Source of the DNA: Streptomyces luteogriseus
GTDB lineage: Bacteria > Actinomycetota > Actinomycetes > Streptomycetales > Streptomycetaceae
Reading direction: 5' to 3'
DNA length: 64,000 nucleotides
Assembly: GCF_014205055.1 (NCBI RefSeq)
Contig: NZ_JACHMS010000001.1
Span: 4,836,001 to 4,900,000, forward strand
This document shows, in pieces, positions 17,743 to 26,124 of the stretch; position 1 is the stretch's first letter, and every line of letters begins with the position of its first letter. The translations under genes and the position numbers were made by a program. A model generated the notes under the pieces. The model did no database searches and was not told the origin of the DNA. It saw nothing but the letters and a program-made list of their open reading frames with translations.

Positions 17743-17910
17743 CGGCCCGACGACGCACGGTAGGCCGAGTGTCGCCGTTCCGACACGCCGTTGTCCCGGA
17801 ATTCCCCCGGTCTTGGCACAAGTGACGTTTTCCCGCGCCCGAACGGCGCCCTCCGTCGTACGCTCCGACCGAGACGCACCCCACCTGACGTAAGGCGGCC
17901 TGAAAAAGAC

Positions 17911-18423
17911 ATGGTCAGCAGCGAGTACGAGCGCCGGATCGCCGCCCGGTTCGCCACCTTCGACCAGGACGGCAACGGCTACATCGACCGCGAGGACTTC
18001 TACGGCGCGGCCAAGGCGCTGCTCACGGAGTTCGCGGTGGCGGCCCGCTCCGACAAGGGGCAGGCCCTGTACGGCGGAGCCGAGGCGTTCTGGCAGGGCA
18101 TGGCCGGGATAGCGGACCGCGACGGCGACCAGCGCATCACGCGCGAGGAGTTCGTCAACGGCGCGGTCAAGCGCCTGCGTGACAACCCCGACCGGTTCGC
18201 CGAGATCGCCCGCCCCTTCCTGCACGCGGCCCTGGACGTCGCCGACACCGACGGTGACGGCGCCGTGACGACCGATGAGGCCGGCCGCGTCCTGAAGTGC
18301 CTCGGCGTCCCCGAGGACTCCGCGGGCCCGGCCGCGGCCGCGCTCGACGCGGACGGCGACGGCCAGGTCGGCGAGGCGGACGTCGTCCCGGCCTTCGCCC
18401 GCTACTTCACCGTGCCCGAGTAG
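17911..18423 (+). CDS. Four-EF-hand calcium-binding protein
   Basis: 170 residues with four calmodulin-like EF-hand loops: 'DQDGNGYIDRED', 'DRDGDQRITREE', 'DTDGDGAVTTDE' and 'DADGDGQVGEAD'. All keep Asp at loop positions 1, 3 and 5, so all could bind Ca2+. No signal peptide is seen, so it is cytosolic. It resembles the Streptomyces Cab proteins; I cannot tell which paralogue. The start ATG 17911 was chosen because the longer frame upstream is not EF-hand-like and overlaps the promoter. Confidence 0.9.
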   Translation: MVSSEYERRIAARFATFDQDGNGYIDREDFYGAAKALLTEFAVAARSDKGQALYGGAEAFWQGMAGIADRDGDQRITREEFVNGAVKRLRDNPDRFAEIARPFLHAALDVADTDGDGAVTTDEAGRVLKCLGVPEDSAGPAAAALDADGDGQVGEADVVPAFARYFTVPE

Positions 18424-18439
18424 GGCCACGCGTCCACGC

Positions 18440-18529
18440 CGTGGGGGTGGTTCCCTGACGGGCGGCTGCGGGTTGTCGGTGGTTGTTCGCGCCGTTCCCC
18501 GCGCCCCTGAAGGGGCTGCCCACAGCGGG
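18440..18529. repeat. Dispersed intergenic repeat, copy 3
   Basis: The gap between the EF-hand gene and the convergent acyl-CoA ligase contains GGCGGCTGCGGGTTGTCGGT, then GTTCCCCGCGCCCCTGAAGG, the same core as the copies at 7258 and 27090. The CCCCTGAAGGGG part can form a small hairpin. Confidence 0.7.
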
Positions 18530-20032
18530 TCACGTGCCCGAGTAGCGCTCGCGGAGCTTGTACTTCAGCACCTTCCGCAGGGTGTCGCCCCGCGGAAGGG
18601 CGTCCACCACCTCCAGCCGCTCCGGCAGCTTGTGCACCGACAGCCCCTCGGCGCGCAGGAAGGCGGTCACGCCGGCGAGCGTCAAGGCCTCGGCCCCCGG
18701 CGGCTGTTCCACCACCGCGCACACCAGCTCGCCGCGCGCCGCGTCCGGCAGGCCGATGACCGCCACGTCCCCGACCGCCGGATGCCGGTGCAGCAGGTCC
18801 TCGATCTCCTGGGCCGAGATGTTCTCGCCCTTGCGGATGATCACGTCCTTCAGCCGGCCGGTGAGGACCAGGTGCCCGGTCTCCGTGAGCCGCCCGAGGT
18901 CACCGGTGCGCAGGAACCCGTCCTCGTCGAAGGCCTCCGCCGTCTGCCCCGGATCCAGATACCCGCGGCACACGGCCTCCCCGCGCAGCCGCACCTCCCC
19001 GTCCACGATCCGGATCTCCATGCCCGGCGGCGGACGCCCCTCGGTCGTCGCCAGCAGCTCGGGACCGTCGTCCGGCGCCCCCATGGTGATCATCGGCACC
19101 TCGGTCATGCCGTACCCGTGGGTGAGCTGCACGCCCATCTCGCGCACGACGGCGTGGTACAGCTCCGGCGGCTTGGGCGCCCCGCCGCCCGCCAGCAGCC
19201 GCAGGGTCGGCACCACGGGCTCTCCCGGATGCTTGCGCTGCTCCGCCAGGAACATCGAGTAGAAGGCCGTCGACCCGCCCGCCACGGTCACCCCGTGGGC
19301 GCGGTACGCGGCCAGCGCCTCCGGCAGCGCGAACTGCTCGAACAGCACCGCCGGGAAGCCGTACAGCAGCAGCATCACCGTGTAGTCGGGCCCGCCGATG
19401 TGGGCGTACGGGAAGGCGATCGAGCCCACGTCCTGCGCCGAGGGGCGCAGCGCGTGCGCCAGGCAGGAGCCGCCCGCGAGCAGGGAACGGTCCGTGTGCA
19501 GCACGCCCTTGGGGTCGGAGGTCGTCCCGGACGTCCAGTAGATCCAGCGGACGGCGGTGCCGTCGGAGGGCGGGGGAGGCAGGAGGGACGGATCGCCGTC
19601 GGGCAGGTCGTCGTAGGCCTCGAAGACGCCCTTCGCGCCCAGCCGCCGGGCCATCTCCGCGTGGTCGAAGCCGCGCCAGGCGCCCGGCACCGCGAAGAAC
19701 TCGGCCTTGGACTCGCGTAGCGCGAAGCCGGCCTCGCGGTCCCGGTAGAAGGGGATCACCGGGGTCTGCACGGCGCCGAGCCGGGCCAGGGCGAAGGACA
19801 GCACGGCCGTCTCGATACGGGTGGGCAGCTGCCAGGCGACCACCGTGCCGGGCCGTACGCCCATGCCGTACAGCCCAGCCGCGACCCGCTCGGCACGTGC
19901 GCGCAACGCCTCGAAGGTGAGCGTGCGGTCGTCCTGGAGGAACAGCGGCCGGTCGGGCGTCAGAGCGGCACGGCGGGTGACCAGCTCCCACAGGGTGCGG
20001 GACGAACTCAGGGCGTGCGGGGTGTCGTTCAC
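18530..20032 (-). CDS. AMP-forming acyl-CoA ligase
   Basis: 500 residues of the ANL superfamily. The phosphate loop 'YWTSGTTSDPKGV' is near residue 165, the motif 'YGMTEVP' follows, then 'RTGDLGRLTETGHLVLTGRLKDVIIRKGENISAQEIE' at the hinge and the C-terminal Lys in 'TLRKVLKYKL'. It would activate a carboxylic acid to its CoA thioester via an acyl-AMP. It is the likely entry enzyme of the cluster; the substrate is unknown. The start GTG 20032 follows a purine-rich AGCAGGGGGC site. Two CTGAC-N5-GTCAG operators lie in the divergent promoter shared with the amidohydrolase operon. Confidence 0.9.
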   Translation of the reverse strand: MNDTPHALSSSRTLWELVTRRAALTPDRPLFLQDDRTLTFEALRARAERVAAGLYGMGVRPGTVVAWQLPTRIETAVLSFALARLGAVQTPVIPFYRDREAGFALRESKAEFFAVPGAWRGFDHAEMARRLGAKGVFEAYDDLPDGDPSLLPPPPSDGTAVRWIYWTSGTTSDPKGVLHTDRSLLAGGSCLAHALRPSAQDVGSIAFPYAHIGGPDYTVMLLLYGFPAVLFEQFALPEALAAYRAHGVTVAGGSTAFYSMFLAEQRKHPGEPVVPTLRLLAGGGAPKPPELYHAVVREMGVQLTHGYGMTEVPMITMGAPDDGPELLATTEGRPPPGMEIRIVDGEVRLRGEAVCRGYLDPGQTAEAFDEDGFLRTGDLGRLTETGHLVLTGRLKDVIIRKGENISAQEIEDLLHRHPAVGDVAVIGLPDAARGELVCAVVEQPPGAEALTLAGVTAFLRAEGLSVHKLPERLEVVDALPRGDTLRKVLKYKLRERYSGT

Positions 20033-20065
20033 GGCTGCCCCCTGCTCCTCGGCAGTGCTCCTTGG

Positions 20066-20080
20066 CTGACGGATCGTCAG
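20066..20080. promoter_or_regulatory. TetR-type operator, site 1
   Basis: CTGACGGATCGTCAG, a perfect CTGAC-N5-GTCAG palindrome, 34 bp upstream of the acyl-CoA ligase start and in the region shared with the amidohydrolase operon. Confidence 0.75.
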
Positions 20081-20090
20081 GTGGGATGCT

Positions 20091-20109
20091 ATCTGACGCT
20101 GCATCAGAT
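20091..20109. promoter_or_regulatory. TetR-type operator, site 2
   Basis: ATCTGACGCTGCATCAGAT, with outer arms ATCTGA/TCAGAT perfectly symmetric. It lies 25 bp before the amidohydrolase start and 25 bp from site 1 centre to centre, so both could be occupied together. Confidence 0.75.
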
Positions 20110-20134
20110 AAGTACCGTCCGGCGGAGGGGACCC

Positions 20135-21337
20135 ATGGCGACCGAACTGCCCCGCATCATCAGCGTCGACGACCACGTGATCGAGCCCGCACACCTCTTC
20201 GACACCTGGCTGCCGGCCAGGTACCGCGAGCGCGGCCCCAGGGCGCTGACCGCCGGGATCGGTGAACTCGCCTACATCGGCGGCAAGTACCGGATCACCA
20301 TGGACCCGGACGGCCAGCCCACCGACTGGTGGATCTACGAGGACCTGAAGTTCCCGTACAAGCGCAACATCGCCGCCGTCGGCTTCGACCGCGATCAGAT
20401 GACCCTGGAGGGCATCACCCGCGAGGAGATGCGGCCCGGCTGCTGGGACCCGAAGGCCCGCCTCGAGGACATGGACCTCAACCACGTCGAGGCGTCCCTC
20501 TGCTTCCCGTCCTTCCCGCGCTTCTGCGGCCAGACCTTCGCCGAGGCCCACGACAAGGAGGTCGCCCTCGCCTGCGTGCGCGCCTACAACGACTGGATGG
20601 TCGAGGAGTGGTGCGGCGACAGCGGCGGGCGGCTCATTCCACTGTGCCTGATCCCGCTGTGGGACGTCGGCCTGGCGGTCGAGGAGATCCGCCGCAACGC
20701 CGCGCGCGGGGTGAGGGCGGTGACCTTCTCCGAGATCCCCACCCACCTCGGGCTGCCGTCCATCCACTCCGGCTACTGGGACCCGTTCTTCGCCGTCTGC
20801 CAGGAGACCGGGACGGTCGTCAACATGCACATCGGCAGCAGTTCCCAGATGCCCGCCGCCTCACCGGACGCCCCGCCCGCCGTCCAGGCCTCCCTCAGCT
20901 TCAACAACGCGATGGCCTCGATGATGGACTTCCTCTTCAGCGGGGTCCTGGTGCGCTTCTCCCGCCTCAAACTCGCCTACTCCGAGGGGCAGATGGGCTG
21001 GGTCCCGTACGCCCTGGAGCGTGCCGACGACGTGTGGGAGGAGCACCGTGCCTGGGGCGGGGTGCGCGACACGATCCCCGAGCCGCCGTCGACGTACTAC
21101 TACCGGCAGATGTTCTGCTGCTTCTTCCGCGACAAGCACGGCGTGGCGTCGCTGGACGTGGTCGGCCGGGACAACGCCACCTTCGAGACCGACTACCCGC
21201 ACGTCGACTCGACCTTCCCGCACACCAAGGAGGTCGCCCTCGACCACGTCAAGGGCCTCGACGACGAGACGGTGTACAAGCTGATGCGGGGCAACGCCAT
21301 CCGGATGCTCGGCCTCGACCTGGACCGGGACCGCTGA
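20135..21337 (+). CDS. Amidohydrolase-2 family metal enzyme
   Basis: 400 residues of the ACMSD-like amidohydrolase family: N-terminal 'ISVDDHVIEPAHLFDTWLP' (metal-site D-x-H), 'VNMHIGSSS', 'KLAYSEGQMGW' and 'FETDYPHVDSTFP' with the late Asp and His. Family members are decarboxylases or hydrolases of ring-cleavage-like intermediates, and they often occur beside acyl-CoA dehydrogenases in actinobacterial ring-degradation clusters. The start ATG 20135 follows GGAGGGG. It is first gene of an operon with two acyl-CoA dehydrogenases. Confidence 0.85.
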   Translation: MATELPRIISVDDHVIEPAHLFDTWLPARYRERGPRALTAGIGELAYIGGKYRITMDPDGQPTDWWIYEDLKFPYKRNIAAVGFDRDQMTLEGITREEMRPGCWDPKARLEDMDLNHVEASLCFPSFPRFCGQTFAEAHDKEVALACVRAYNDWMVEEWCGDSGGRLIPLCLIPLWDVGLAVEEIRRNAARGVRAVTFSEIPTHLGLPSIHSGYWDPFFAVCQETGTVVNMHIGSSSQMPAASPDAPPAVQASLSFNNAMASMMDFLFSGVLVRFSRLKLAYSEGQMGWVPYALERADDVWEEHRAWGGVRDTIPEPPSTYYYRQMFCCFFRDKHGVASLDVVGRDNATFETDYPHVDSTFPHTKEVALDHVKGLDDETVYKLMRGNAIRMLGLDLDRDR

Positions 21338-21346
21338 GGCCCGCCG

Positions 21347-22480
21347 ATGGACCTGTCGTACACGCCCGAGGAGGAGGACTTCCGGGCCCGGCTGCGGGAC
21401 TGGCTCGCGGGGGAGCTTCCCACCCTCCCGCCCAAGCCGTCCCCCGACGACTGGCCGGGGCGGCGGGCGTACGACCTCGGCTGGCAGCGGCGGCTCCACG
21501 ACGCCGGATACGCCGACGTCCACTGGGACGCCTCCCCGACCCTGCGGCTGATCTTCCTGGAGGAGACCGAGAAGGCGGGCGCGCCCTATGTGGGCGCCAA
21601 CTTCGTGGGCCTGCTGCACGCCGGTCCGACCATCGCCGCCGAGGGCACGGCGGAGCAGCGGGCGCGCTGGCTGCCGCCGATCCTGCGCGGCGAGGAGATC
21701 TGGTGCCAGGGGTTCAGCGAACCGGGCGCCGGATCCGATCTCGCGGCCCTGCGCACGCGCGCGCGGCGCGACGGCGACACCTATGTGGTGACCGGCTCCA
21801 AGATCTGGACCTCCCACGCGGAAGTCGCCGACTGGTGCGAGCTGTTGGTCCGCACCGACCCCGGGGCCCCCAAGCACCGGGGAATCACCTGGCTCGCCCT
21901 GCCCATGGACACGCCCGGCGTCACCGTACGGCCGCTGCGCACGCTCACCGGGTCGGCGGAGTTCGCCGAGGTGTTCCTCGACGAGGTGCGGGTGCCGGTG
22001 GCGAACCGGGTCGGGGACGAGAACGACGGCTGGCGCGTCACCATGGTGACGCTGTCCTTCGAGCGGGGCACGGCCTTCGCCGGCGAGGTCGTCGCCTGCC
22101 GGCGCGTGCTGGGCGAACTGGCCGTCGAGGCCCGCAAGAACGGCCGGTGGGACGAGCCGGCCATCCGGCGCCGGCTGGGCAGGCTCCATGCCGAGTTCCG
22201 GGCGCTGTGGCGGCTCACGCAGTGGAACGTCAGCGCGGCGGAGGCATCCGGCGGGGTGCCGGGCGCCGGCGGCTCGGTCTTCAAACTCCGCTACTCGCAC
22301 GCCCGCCAGGAGCTCTACGACGCCGCCGCGGAGGTGCTGGGCCCCGACTGCCTGGACCTGGACCGGCCCTGGGCCCTCGAACGACTGAGCTCCCTGTCGT
22401 ACACCATCGCGGCCGGCACGTCGCAGGTGCAGCACAGCATCATCGCCGAGCGCATCCTCGGCCTGCCGAAGGGACGGTGA
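21347..22480 (+). CDS. Acyl-CoA dehydrogenase, large-subunit type
   Basis: 377 residues with a complete ACAD fold: N-terminal helices, the flavin-binding 'QGFSEPGAGSDLAALRT', 'GSKIWTSHAEVADWCELLVRT', and C-terminal 'AAGTSQVQHSIIAERILGLPKGR'. FAD-linked alpha,beta-dehydrogenation of an acyl-CoA is the family reaction. It lies 9 bp after the amidohydrolase and 6 bp before a second, unusual ACAD. In steroid-degradation-type clusters such adjacent ACADs form heteromers; that is a plausible inference here. Confidence 0.92.
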   Translation: MDLSYTPEEEDFRARLRDWLAGELPTLPPKPSPDDWPGRRAYDLGWQRRLHDAGYADVHWDASPTLRLIFLEETEKAGAPYVGANFVGLLHAGPTIAAEGTAEQRARWLPPILRGEEIWCQGFSEPGAGSDLAALRTRARRDGDTYVVTGSKIWTSHAEVADWCELLVRTDPGAPKHRGITWLALPMDTPGVTVRPLRTLTGSAEFAEVFLDEVRVPVANRVGDENDGWRVTMVTLSFERGTAFAGEVVACRRVLGELAVEARKNGRWDEPAIRRRLGRLHAEFRALWRLTQWNVSAAEASGGVPGAGGSVFKLRYSHARQELYDAAAEVLGPDCLDLDRPWALERLSSLSYTIAAGTSQVQHSIIAERILGLPKGR

Positions 22481-22486
22481 GGTGCC

Positions 22487-23746
22487 GTGCGGTTCCGGCT
22501 GACGGACGACCAGCGGGCGCTGCGGGACGGGTTGCGCGAGGCGCTGGCCCGGCGCTTCTGCGCGGACGCCCTGCGGGCGGCCGTGGTGGGGGCCGCCGGG
22601 ACGGAGGGCGGCACGAAGGGTGAGGGGATGGGTCGTCGCGGCGCGGGCGGTGGGGGCACGGAGCGTGACGGGGCGGGTTCCGGCGGGGGTGGCGGTGCCG
22701 CGTCGGGCGGGGTGGGGGCGGCCGGCTGTTCCGGGAGCAGCGGCGGTGGGGGGACGGGGCGTTCCGCAAACGGCGGAGGCGGTGCGGACGGTGACGGGAC
22801 GGTCCGTTCCGGGAAGGGCGGGGGCGGGGTGAGCGGTCCCGCGTCGGCCGGCGGGCGGGCGGGTGTGTCCGGGGCCGGTGGTGAACGGGTGGGCCGTGCC
22901 GGGGCCGCTGGCCGGCCGATAGGCCCTGCCGAGGTGGACGGGGGCGCCGCGGGGGCCTGTCGAACGGCCGGGTCGACGCGGCTCGACCGGGCGTTGTGGC
23001 GGGCGCTCGGGGATCTCGGGTTCTTCGCGCTGCGGGTGCCGGAGACGGACGGCGGCGTCGGACTCGGGCTGCCGGAGGCCGTGTTGATCTTCGAGGAGGC
23101 GGGGCGGGCGCTGCTGCCCGGGCCGCTCATCGCCACCCACCTCGCGGCCGGTGACGTACCGGGCGCGGCCACCGGGGAGACGGTGGTGGCGGCCGTGGAC
23201 GGCGGGCTCGTGGAGTGGCTGGGCGAGGCGGACGTCGTACGCGGGGACACCACCGGGGCCGTACCGCTGCGTTCGCTCGACCCGCTGACGCCCCTGCACC
23301 GTGTCCCCGCCGGGCGGGCTGCTCCCGACCCCGTCGCCGTCCTCCTCACCGCCGCCGAACAACTCGGCACGGCCGGCCGCGTCTGCGAACTCGCGGCGCA
23401 ACACGCCCGGACCCGCGAACAGTTCGGGCGGCCCGTCGGCGCCTTTCAGGCGGTGGCACACCTGTGCGCGGGGATCTTGGTCCGGGTGGAGACGGCCCGC
23501 GCCGCGGTCTACGCGGCCGCCGTCACGGCCGCCCCGGCCGACATCGCGGCGGCCCGGATCCTCGCCGACGAGGCCGCCGTGCGCGGCGCCCGCGACTGTC
23601 TCCAGGTGCACGGCGGCATGGGCTTCACCTGGGAGTCCGAGGTCCATCTGCATCTGAAACGCGCATGGGTTCGAACCCAACGTGCGGGCGGAGTCACGGA
23701 GAGTGAGGAATTTCTCGCGGCGGCTCTGACGGCTGAAGCGGCCTGA
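22487..23746 (+). CDS. Acyl-CoA dehydrogenase with a large Gly-rich insertion
   Basis: 419 residues from GTG 22487. Residues 1-35 are a normal ACAD N-terminal helix and residues from about 165 are a normal ACAD ('LWRALGDLGFFALRVPETDGG', 'TREQFGRPVGAFQAVAHL', 'CLQVHGGMGFTWESEVHLHLKRA'). Between them, about 130 residues are low complexity (mostly Gly, Ala, Ser, Arg) with no ACAD counterpart. The catalytic-base region and flavin motif 'SEPGAGSD' are missing, as is common in the non-catalytic partner of heteromeric ACADs. It probably pairs with the preceding ACAD. Confidence 0.8.
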   Translation: MRFRLTDDQRALRDGLREALARRFCADALRAAVVGAAGTEGGTKGEGMGRRGAGGGGTERDGAGSGGGGGAASGGVGAAGCSGSSGGGGTGRSANGGGGADGDGTVRSGKGGGGVSGPASAGGRAGVSGAGGERVGRAGAAGRPIGPAEVDGGAAGACRTAGSTRLDRALWRALGDLGFFALRVPETDGGVGLGLPEAVLIFEEAGRALLPGPLIATHLAAGDVPGAATGETVVAAVDGGLVEWLGEADVVRGDTTGAVPLRSLDPLTPLHRVPAGRAAPDPVAVLLTAAEQLGTAGRVCELAAQHARTREQFGRPVGAFQAVAHLCAGILVRVETARAAVYAAAVTAAPADIAAARILADEAAVRGARDCLQVHGGMGFTWESEVHLHLKRAWVRTQRAGGVTESEEFLAAALTAEAA

Positions 23747-24174
23747 CGGGCCGTCTGGCTGGGCTGTCGCCGTACGCGCTCCCGGAGATGTCGCGGATCG
23801 TGGCATACCGGAATCACGGAGCGTTGATATCGGCTTGTGTCCTCAGTGTGACTCGTTACGGCCTGGAGTCGATTGCCCGCTCCGGTACCTTGTGTCAAAT
23901 GCGAGTGGCTCCGAGCGCAGTGCGACCCCGTGGCGCCGCCTGTTCGACTGCCCGCGGCGAGCGTCGCACAGTATGCCGCACGGGTACTCCTTCGCGCTGG
24001 AATATGCCCGAAGCGCTTGTTGGCGTGACTGTACGTCAACCATGCTGTCCCACAAGGGATTCACGTTCCGTGATCCTTGTCCCGGCCGTTGTTCTGGCCA
24101 TGCAGAAAATGGCTACGATCGTGGCCCTCGTGAGGCGCGAGCCTAAGTGTCCGCCGGTTCGGATGGTGTGAGCG
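23747..24174. promoter_or_regulatory. 428-bp gap, promoter region of HATPase gene
   Basis: No gene is supported. The segment is less GC-rich than its surroundings. TTGTTC (24090-24095) and TACGAT (24115-24120) sit 19 bp apart and are a weak promoter candidate for the downstream anti-sigma gene. Confidence 0.35.
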
Positions 24175-24669
24175 GTGCAGGTGCTTCAAGTGCAGCTGGA
24201 GATCCGGCCCGACCCCGCAGAAGTGGGGCGCGCCCGGCGGTGGGCCCGCTCCCGCCTGGCCGGGTCCGGCATACAGGCCGACGAACCCCTTGCCGAGACG
24301 CTGATCCTGCTCGTCTCCGAACTCGTCACCAACGCCGTGGTGCACACCGGCCGTCCGGCGGTCCTGCGGCTGTCGCTGCCGCACATGGTGACGGAGGAGG
24401 CCACGGTCCGTCTCGAGGTCGCGGACCACAGCGGCCGGGCCCCCGTGCCCCGGTGCGCCGGTGACGACGCGACCGGCGGCCGGGGGCTGGCGCTCGTCGA
24501 CGGCCTGGCCGACCGCTGGGGCTGGAGCGTCGAGGCCACCGGCAAGCGCATCTGGTGCGAACTGGACCGGTGCGCGAAGTCCCGCGACCTCACGGCGTCA
24601 TGCGGGGGTGGCACGGCGGCGTACGGCGGCGGTGCGGCGTTCGAGGGGCTGGCGTACGAGGCGGTGTAG
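24175..24669 (+). CDS. HATPase anti-sigma-like regulatory protein
   Basis: 164 residues with a GHKL ATPase fold of the RsbW/SpoIIAB-like HATPase_c_2 type: N box 'LLVSELVTNAVVHTG', G1 'VADHSGRAP' in place of the usual D-x-G-x-G, and G2 'ATGGRGLALVDGLADRWG'. Such proteins are phospho-switch kinases or anti-sigma factors; Streptomyces encode dozens. The start is GTG 24175. The last ~30 residues are a Gly/Ala tail. It is an orphan inside the catabolic region, with no partner next to it. Confidence 0.88.
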   Translation: MQVLQVQLEIRPDPAEVGRARRWARSRLAGSGIQADEPLAETLILLVSELVTNAVVHTGRPAVLRLSLPHMVTEEATVRLEVADHSGRAPVPRCAGDDATGGRGLALVDGLADRWGWSVEATGKRIWCELDRCAKSRDLTASCGGGTAAYGGGAAFEGLAYEAV

Positions 24670-25093
24670 CACCGTCGGCCGGCGCCCGAGCCCGCCGGGC
24701 GACGGCACATGCCGTGGGTTCGTGCGCCGGGTCCGGGGCACGCACGCGCGGCGAGTCGGCGGGTTCCCTCGGAGGGTGCGGCGATGCGCCGGGACGTGCT
24801 TCCGTGCGCGCCCAGGGCAAAAACCTCATCGAGTGACATATCACCGAACCGGTGTTGACGCGTCGTGACCGTTTGCTCACGCTTGTGGTCAGCGATTCGC
24901 CGTGAGGGGACGACGAGGGCTTCGGTGGACGGCAGCCCTCGGCGAGTGCGAGTCGCGATTCGGCGTCGGCTTCCTTCAGGGCCGGGAAGTCGGGGCGGGA
25001 GCGCCGGAGTCGGGTGGTGGCGCGCGCTGCCGTGCTCGGGGCGGGCAGCGCGGCGCCGCCATCCAACTGCAGCGGATGGCGGCCCGGCTCGGC
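24670..25093. other. 424-bp gap without a recognised gene
   Basis: No coding sequence is convincing on either strand. A small stem CACCG-AAC-CGGTG (about 24843-24855) sits in a less GC-rich patch (24820-24900). The right part runs up to the 3' end of the cyclase gene. Confidence 0.45.
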
Positions 25094-26020
25094 CTAAAGG
25101 ACGGCGACGGGCGCCACCGGGGAGCCGGTCGCCCCGGTGAACGGCTCGGGGGTCGCCGTCAGCAGGAATGCGAAGCGGCCCGCTTCTCCACAGGCTGTGG
25201 ACAACTTTTCGAGATTCCAGTTCTGGCCCTGTGGCATGCCCATCTCCACGAGATCGAGGGCGTGCACGGGCAGCCAGAGGTTCTCCACCTCCGGCGGGAA
25301 CACCTCGAAGGTCAGGGTGTCGTTGGCGACGGCCGCCACATCGCGCGCGTGGAACCACTCCGGCGTGCGGATCGACAGCCCCGGTGACGGATACGCGTAG
25401 CCGTGCCGGTCCCCGGCCAGGCAGGCCTGGATCTGTCCGGTCCGTACGAGCACGATGTCACCGGCCCGCACCCGCGTGCCGGCCAGTGCCTCGGCGGCGT
25501 CCAGATCCTCGGGCGTGACGGCGTACCCACCGTCGAGCCGGTCCGTGCCCCGGGCCCGGGCCACGTCCAGCAGCACCCCGCGCGAGACGACGTGCCGGAC
25601 CGTGCCGATGCCGCTGAACCCGGCCCCGCCGTGCGCGGTGACGGTGTGCGCCGGTCGGCCGTTGTAGAGCCGGCCCGCGTGCGAGACGTGGGACAGGGCG
25701 TCCCAGTGGGTGGCCGCCTGGAGCCCCATGGTCACGATGTCGTCGCTGCACGCGACCGTGCCCGGGCCGAAGATCTCCTGGTTGATCTGCACCATGGCGT
25801 GCAGGGGGTCGACCCGGCCGGGGATCATGCCGGTCTGTACGCCGTCCTGCTGGAGAGGCAGGGCCAGCGGGACACGGTGGCCGGTGCGGACGGTTGCCGC
25901 GGCCTGCCTCACGACCTCGTCGGTGATCAGGTTCAGTGTGCCGATCTCGTCGTCGGATCCCCAACGCCCCCAGTTGTTGACGCGCTTGGCGATGTCGTGG
26001 AACGCGTCCGGCAGTGACAT
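25094..26020 (-). CDS. Cyclase-family (kynurenine-formamidase-like) metal hydrolase
   Basis: 308 residues of the Cyclase family (PF04199 type). The metal motif appears as 'ATHWDALSHVSHAGRLYNG', containing the H-x-D-x3-H-like cluster, followed by 'GVLLDVARARG', 'AGDIVLVRTGQ', and C-terminal 'VENLWLPVHALDLVEMGMPQGQNWNLEKL'. Family members open or close small rings by hydrolysing amide or ester bonds. It is divergent from the SDR gene, with two operator-like palindromes between them, so it belongs to the cluster regulon. Confidence 0.87.
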   Translation of the reverse strand: MSLPDAFHDIAKRVNNWGRWGSDDEIGTLNLITDEVVRQAAATVRTGHRVPLALPLQQDGVQTGMIPGRVDPLHAMVQINQEIFGPGTVACSDDIVTMGLQAATHWDALSHVSHAGRLYNGRPAHTVTAHGGAGFSGIGTVRHVVSRGVLLDVARARGTDRLDGGYAVTPEDLDAAEALAGTRVRAGDIVLVRTGQIQACLAGDRHGYAYPSPGLSIRTPEWFHARDVAAVANDTLTFEVFPPEVENLWLPVHALDLVEMGMPQGQNWNLEKLSTACGEAGRFAFLLTATPEPFTGATGSPVAPVAVL

Positions 26021-26048
26021 GGGTCCTCCCCGGGGCTTGCCCTCCCGT

Positions 26049-26067
26049 ATCTGACGGGTCGTAGAAT
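26049..26067. promoter_or_regulatory. TetR-type operator, site 3 (degenerate)
   Basis: ATCTGACGGGTCGTAGAAT keeps the left arm CTGAC exactly and a partial right arm (GTAGA). It lies 29 bp upstream of the cyclase start. Confidence 0.5.
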
Positions 26068-26080
26068 TCGGAAATCGAGA

Positions 26081-26099
26081 ATCTAACGGTCCGTCAGAA
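26081..26099. promoter_or_regulatory. TetR-type operator, site 4
   Basis: ATCTAACGGTCCGTCAGAA has an exact right arm GTCAG and one mismatch in the left arm (CTAAC). It lies 26 bp upstream of the SDR start and forms a two-site divergent arrangement like that at 20066-20109. Confidence 0.65.
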
Positions 26100-26124
26100 A
26101 CCGTGGGACGGGAAGGGGCCGGGC

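Noticed and set aside
20329..22623. 764-codon plus-strand frame across amidohydrolase and ACAD genes
   Set aside because: It overlaps two well-supported genes in another frame and reads as Arg/Pro-rich low complexity.
23661..23690. GGTTCGAACCC, resembling a tRNA T-arm and attachment site
   Set aside because: It lies inside the ACAD reading frame, and no acceptor, D-arm or anticodon stem can be folded around it; coincidence is more likely.
22315..23806. Very long minus-strand frames (up to 981 codons) opposite the ACAD genes
   Set aside because: They are Pro/Arg/Ala-rich shadows produced by GC3 bias, with no family motif; the plus-strand ACADs explain the DNA.
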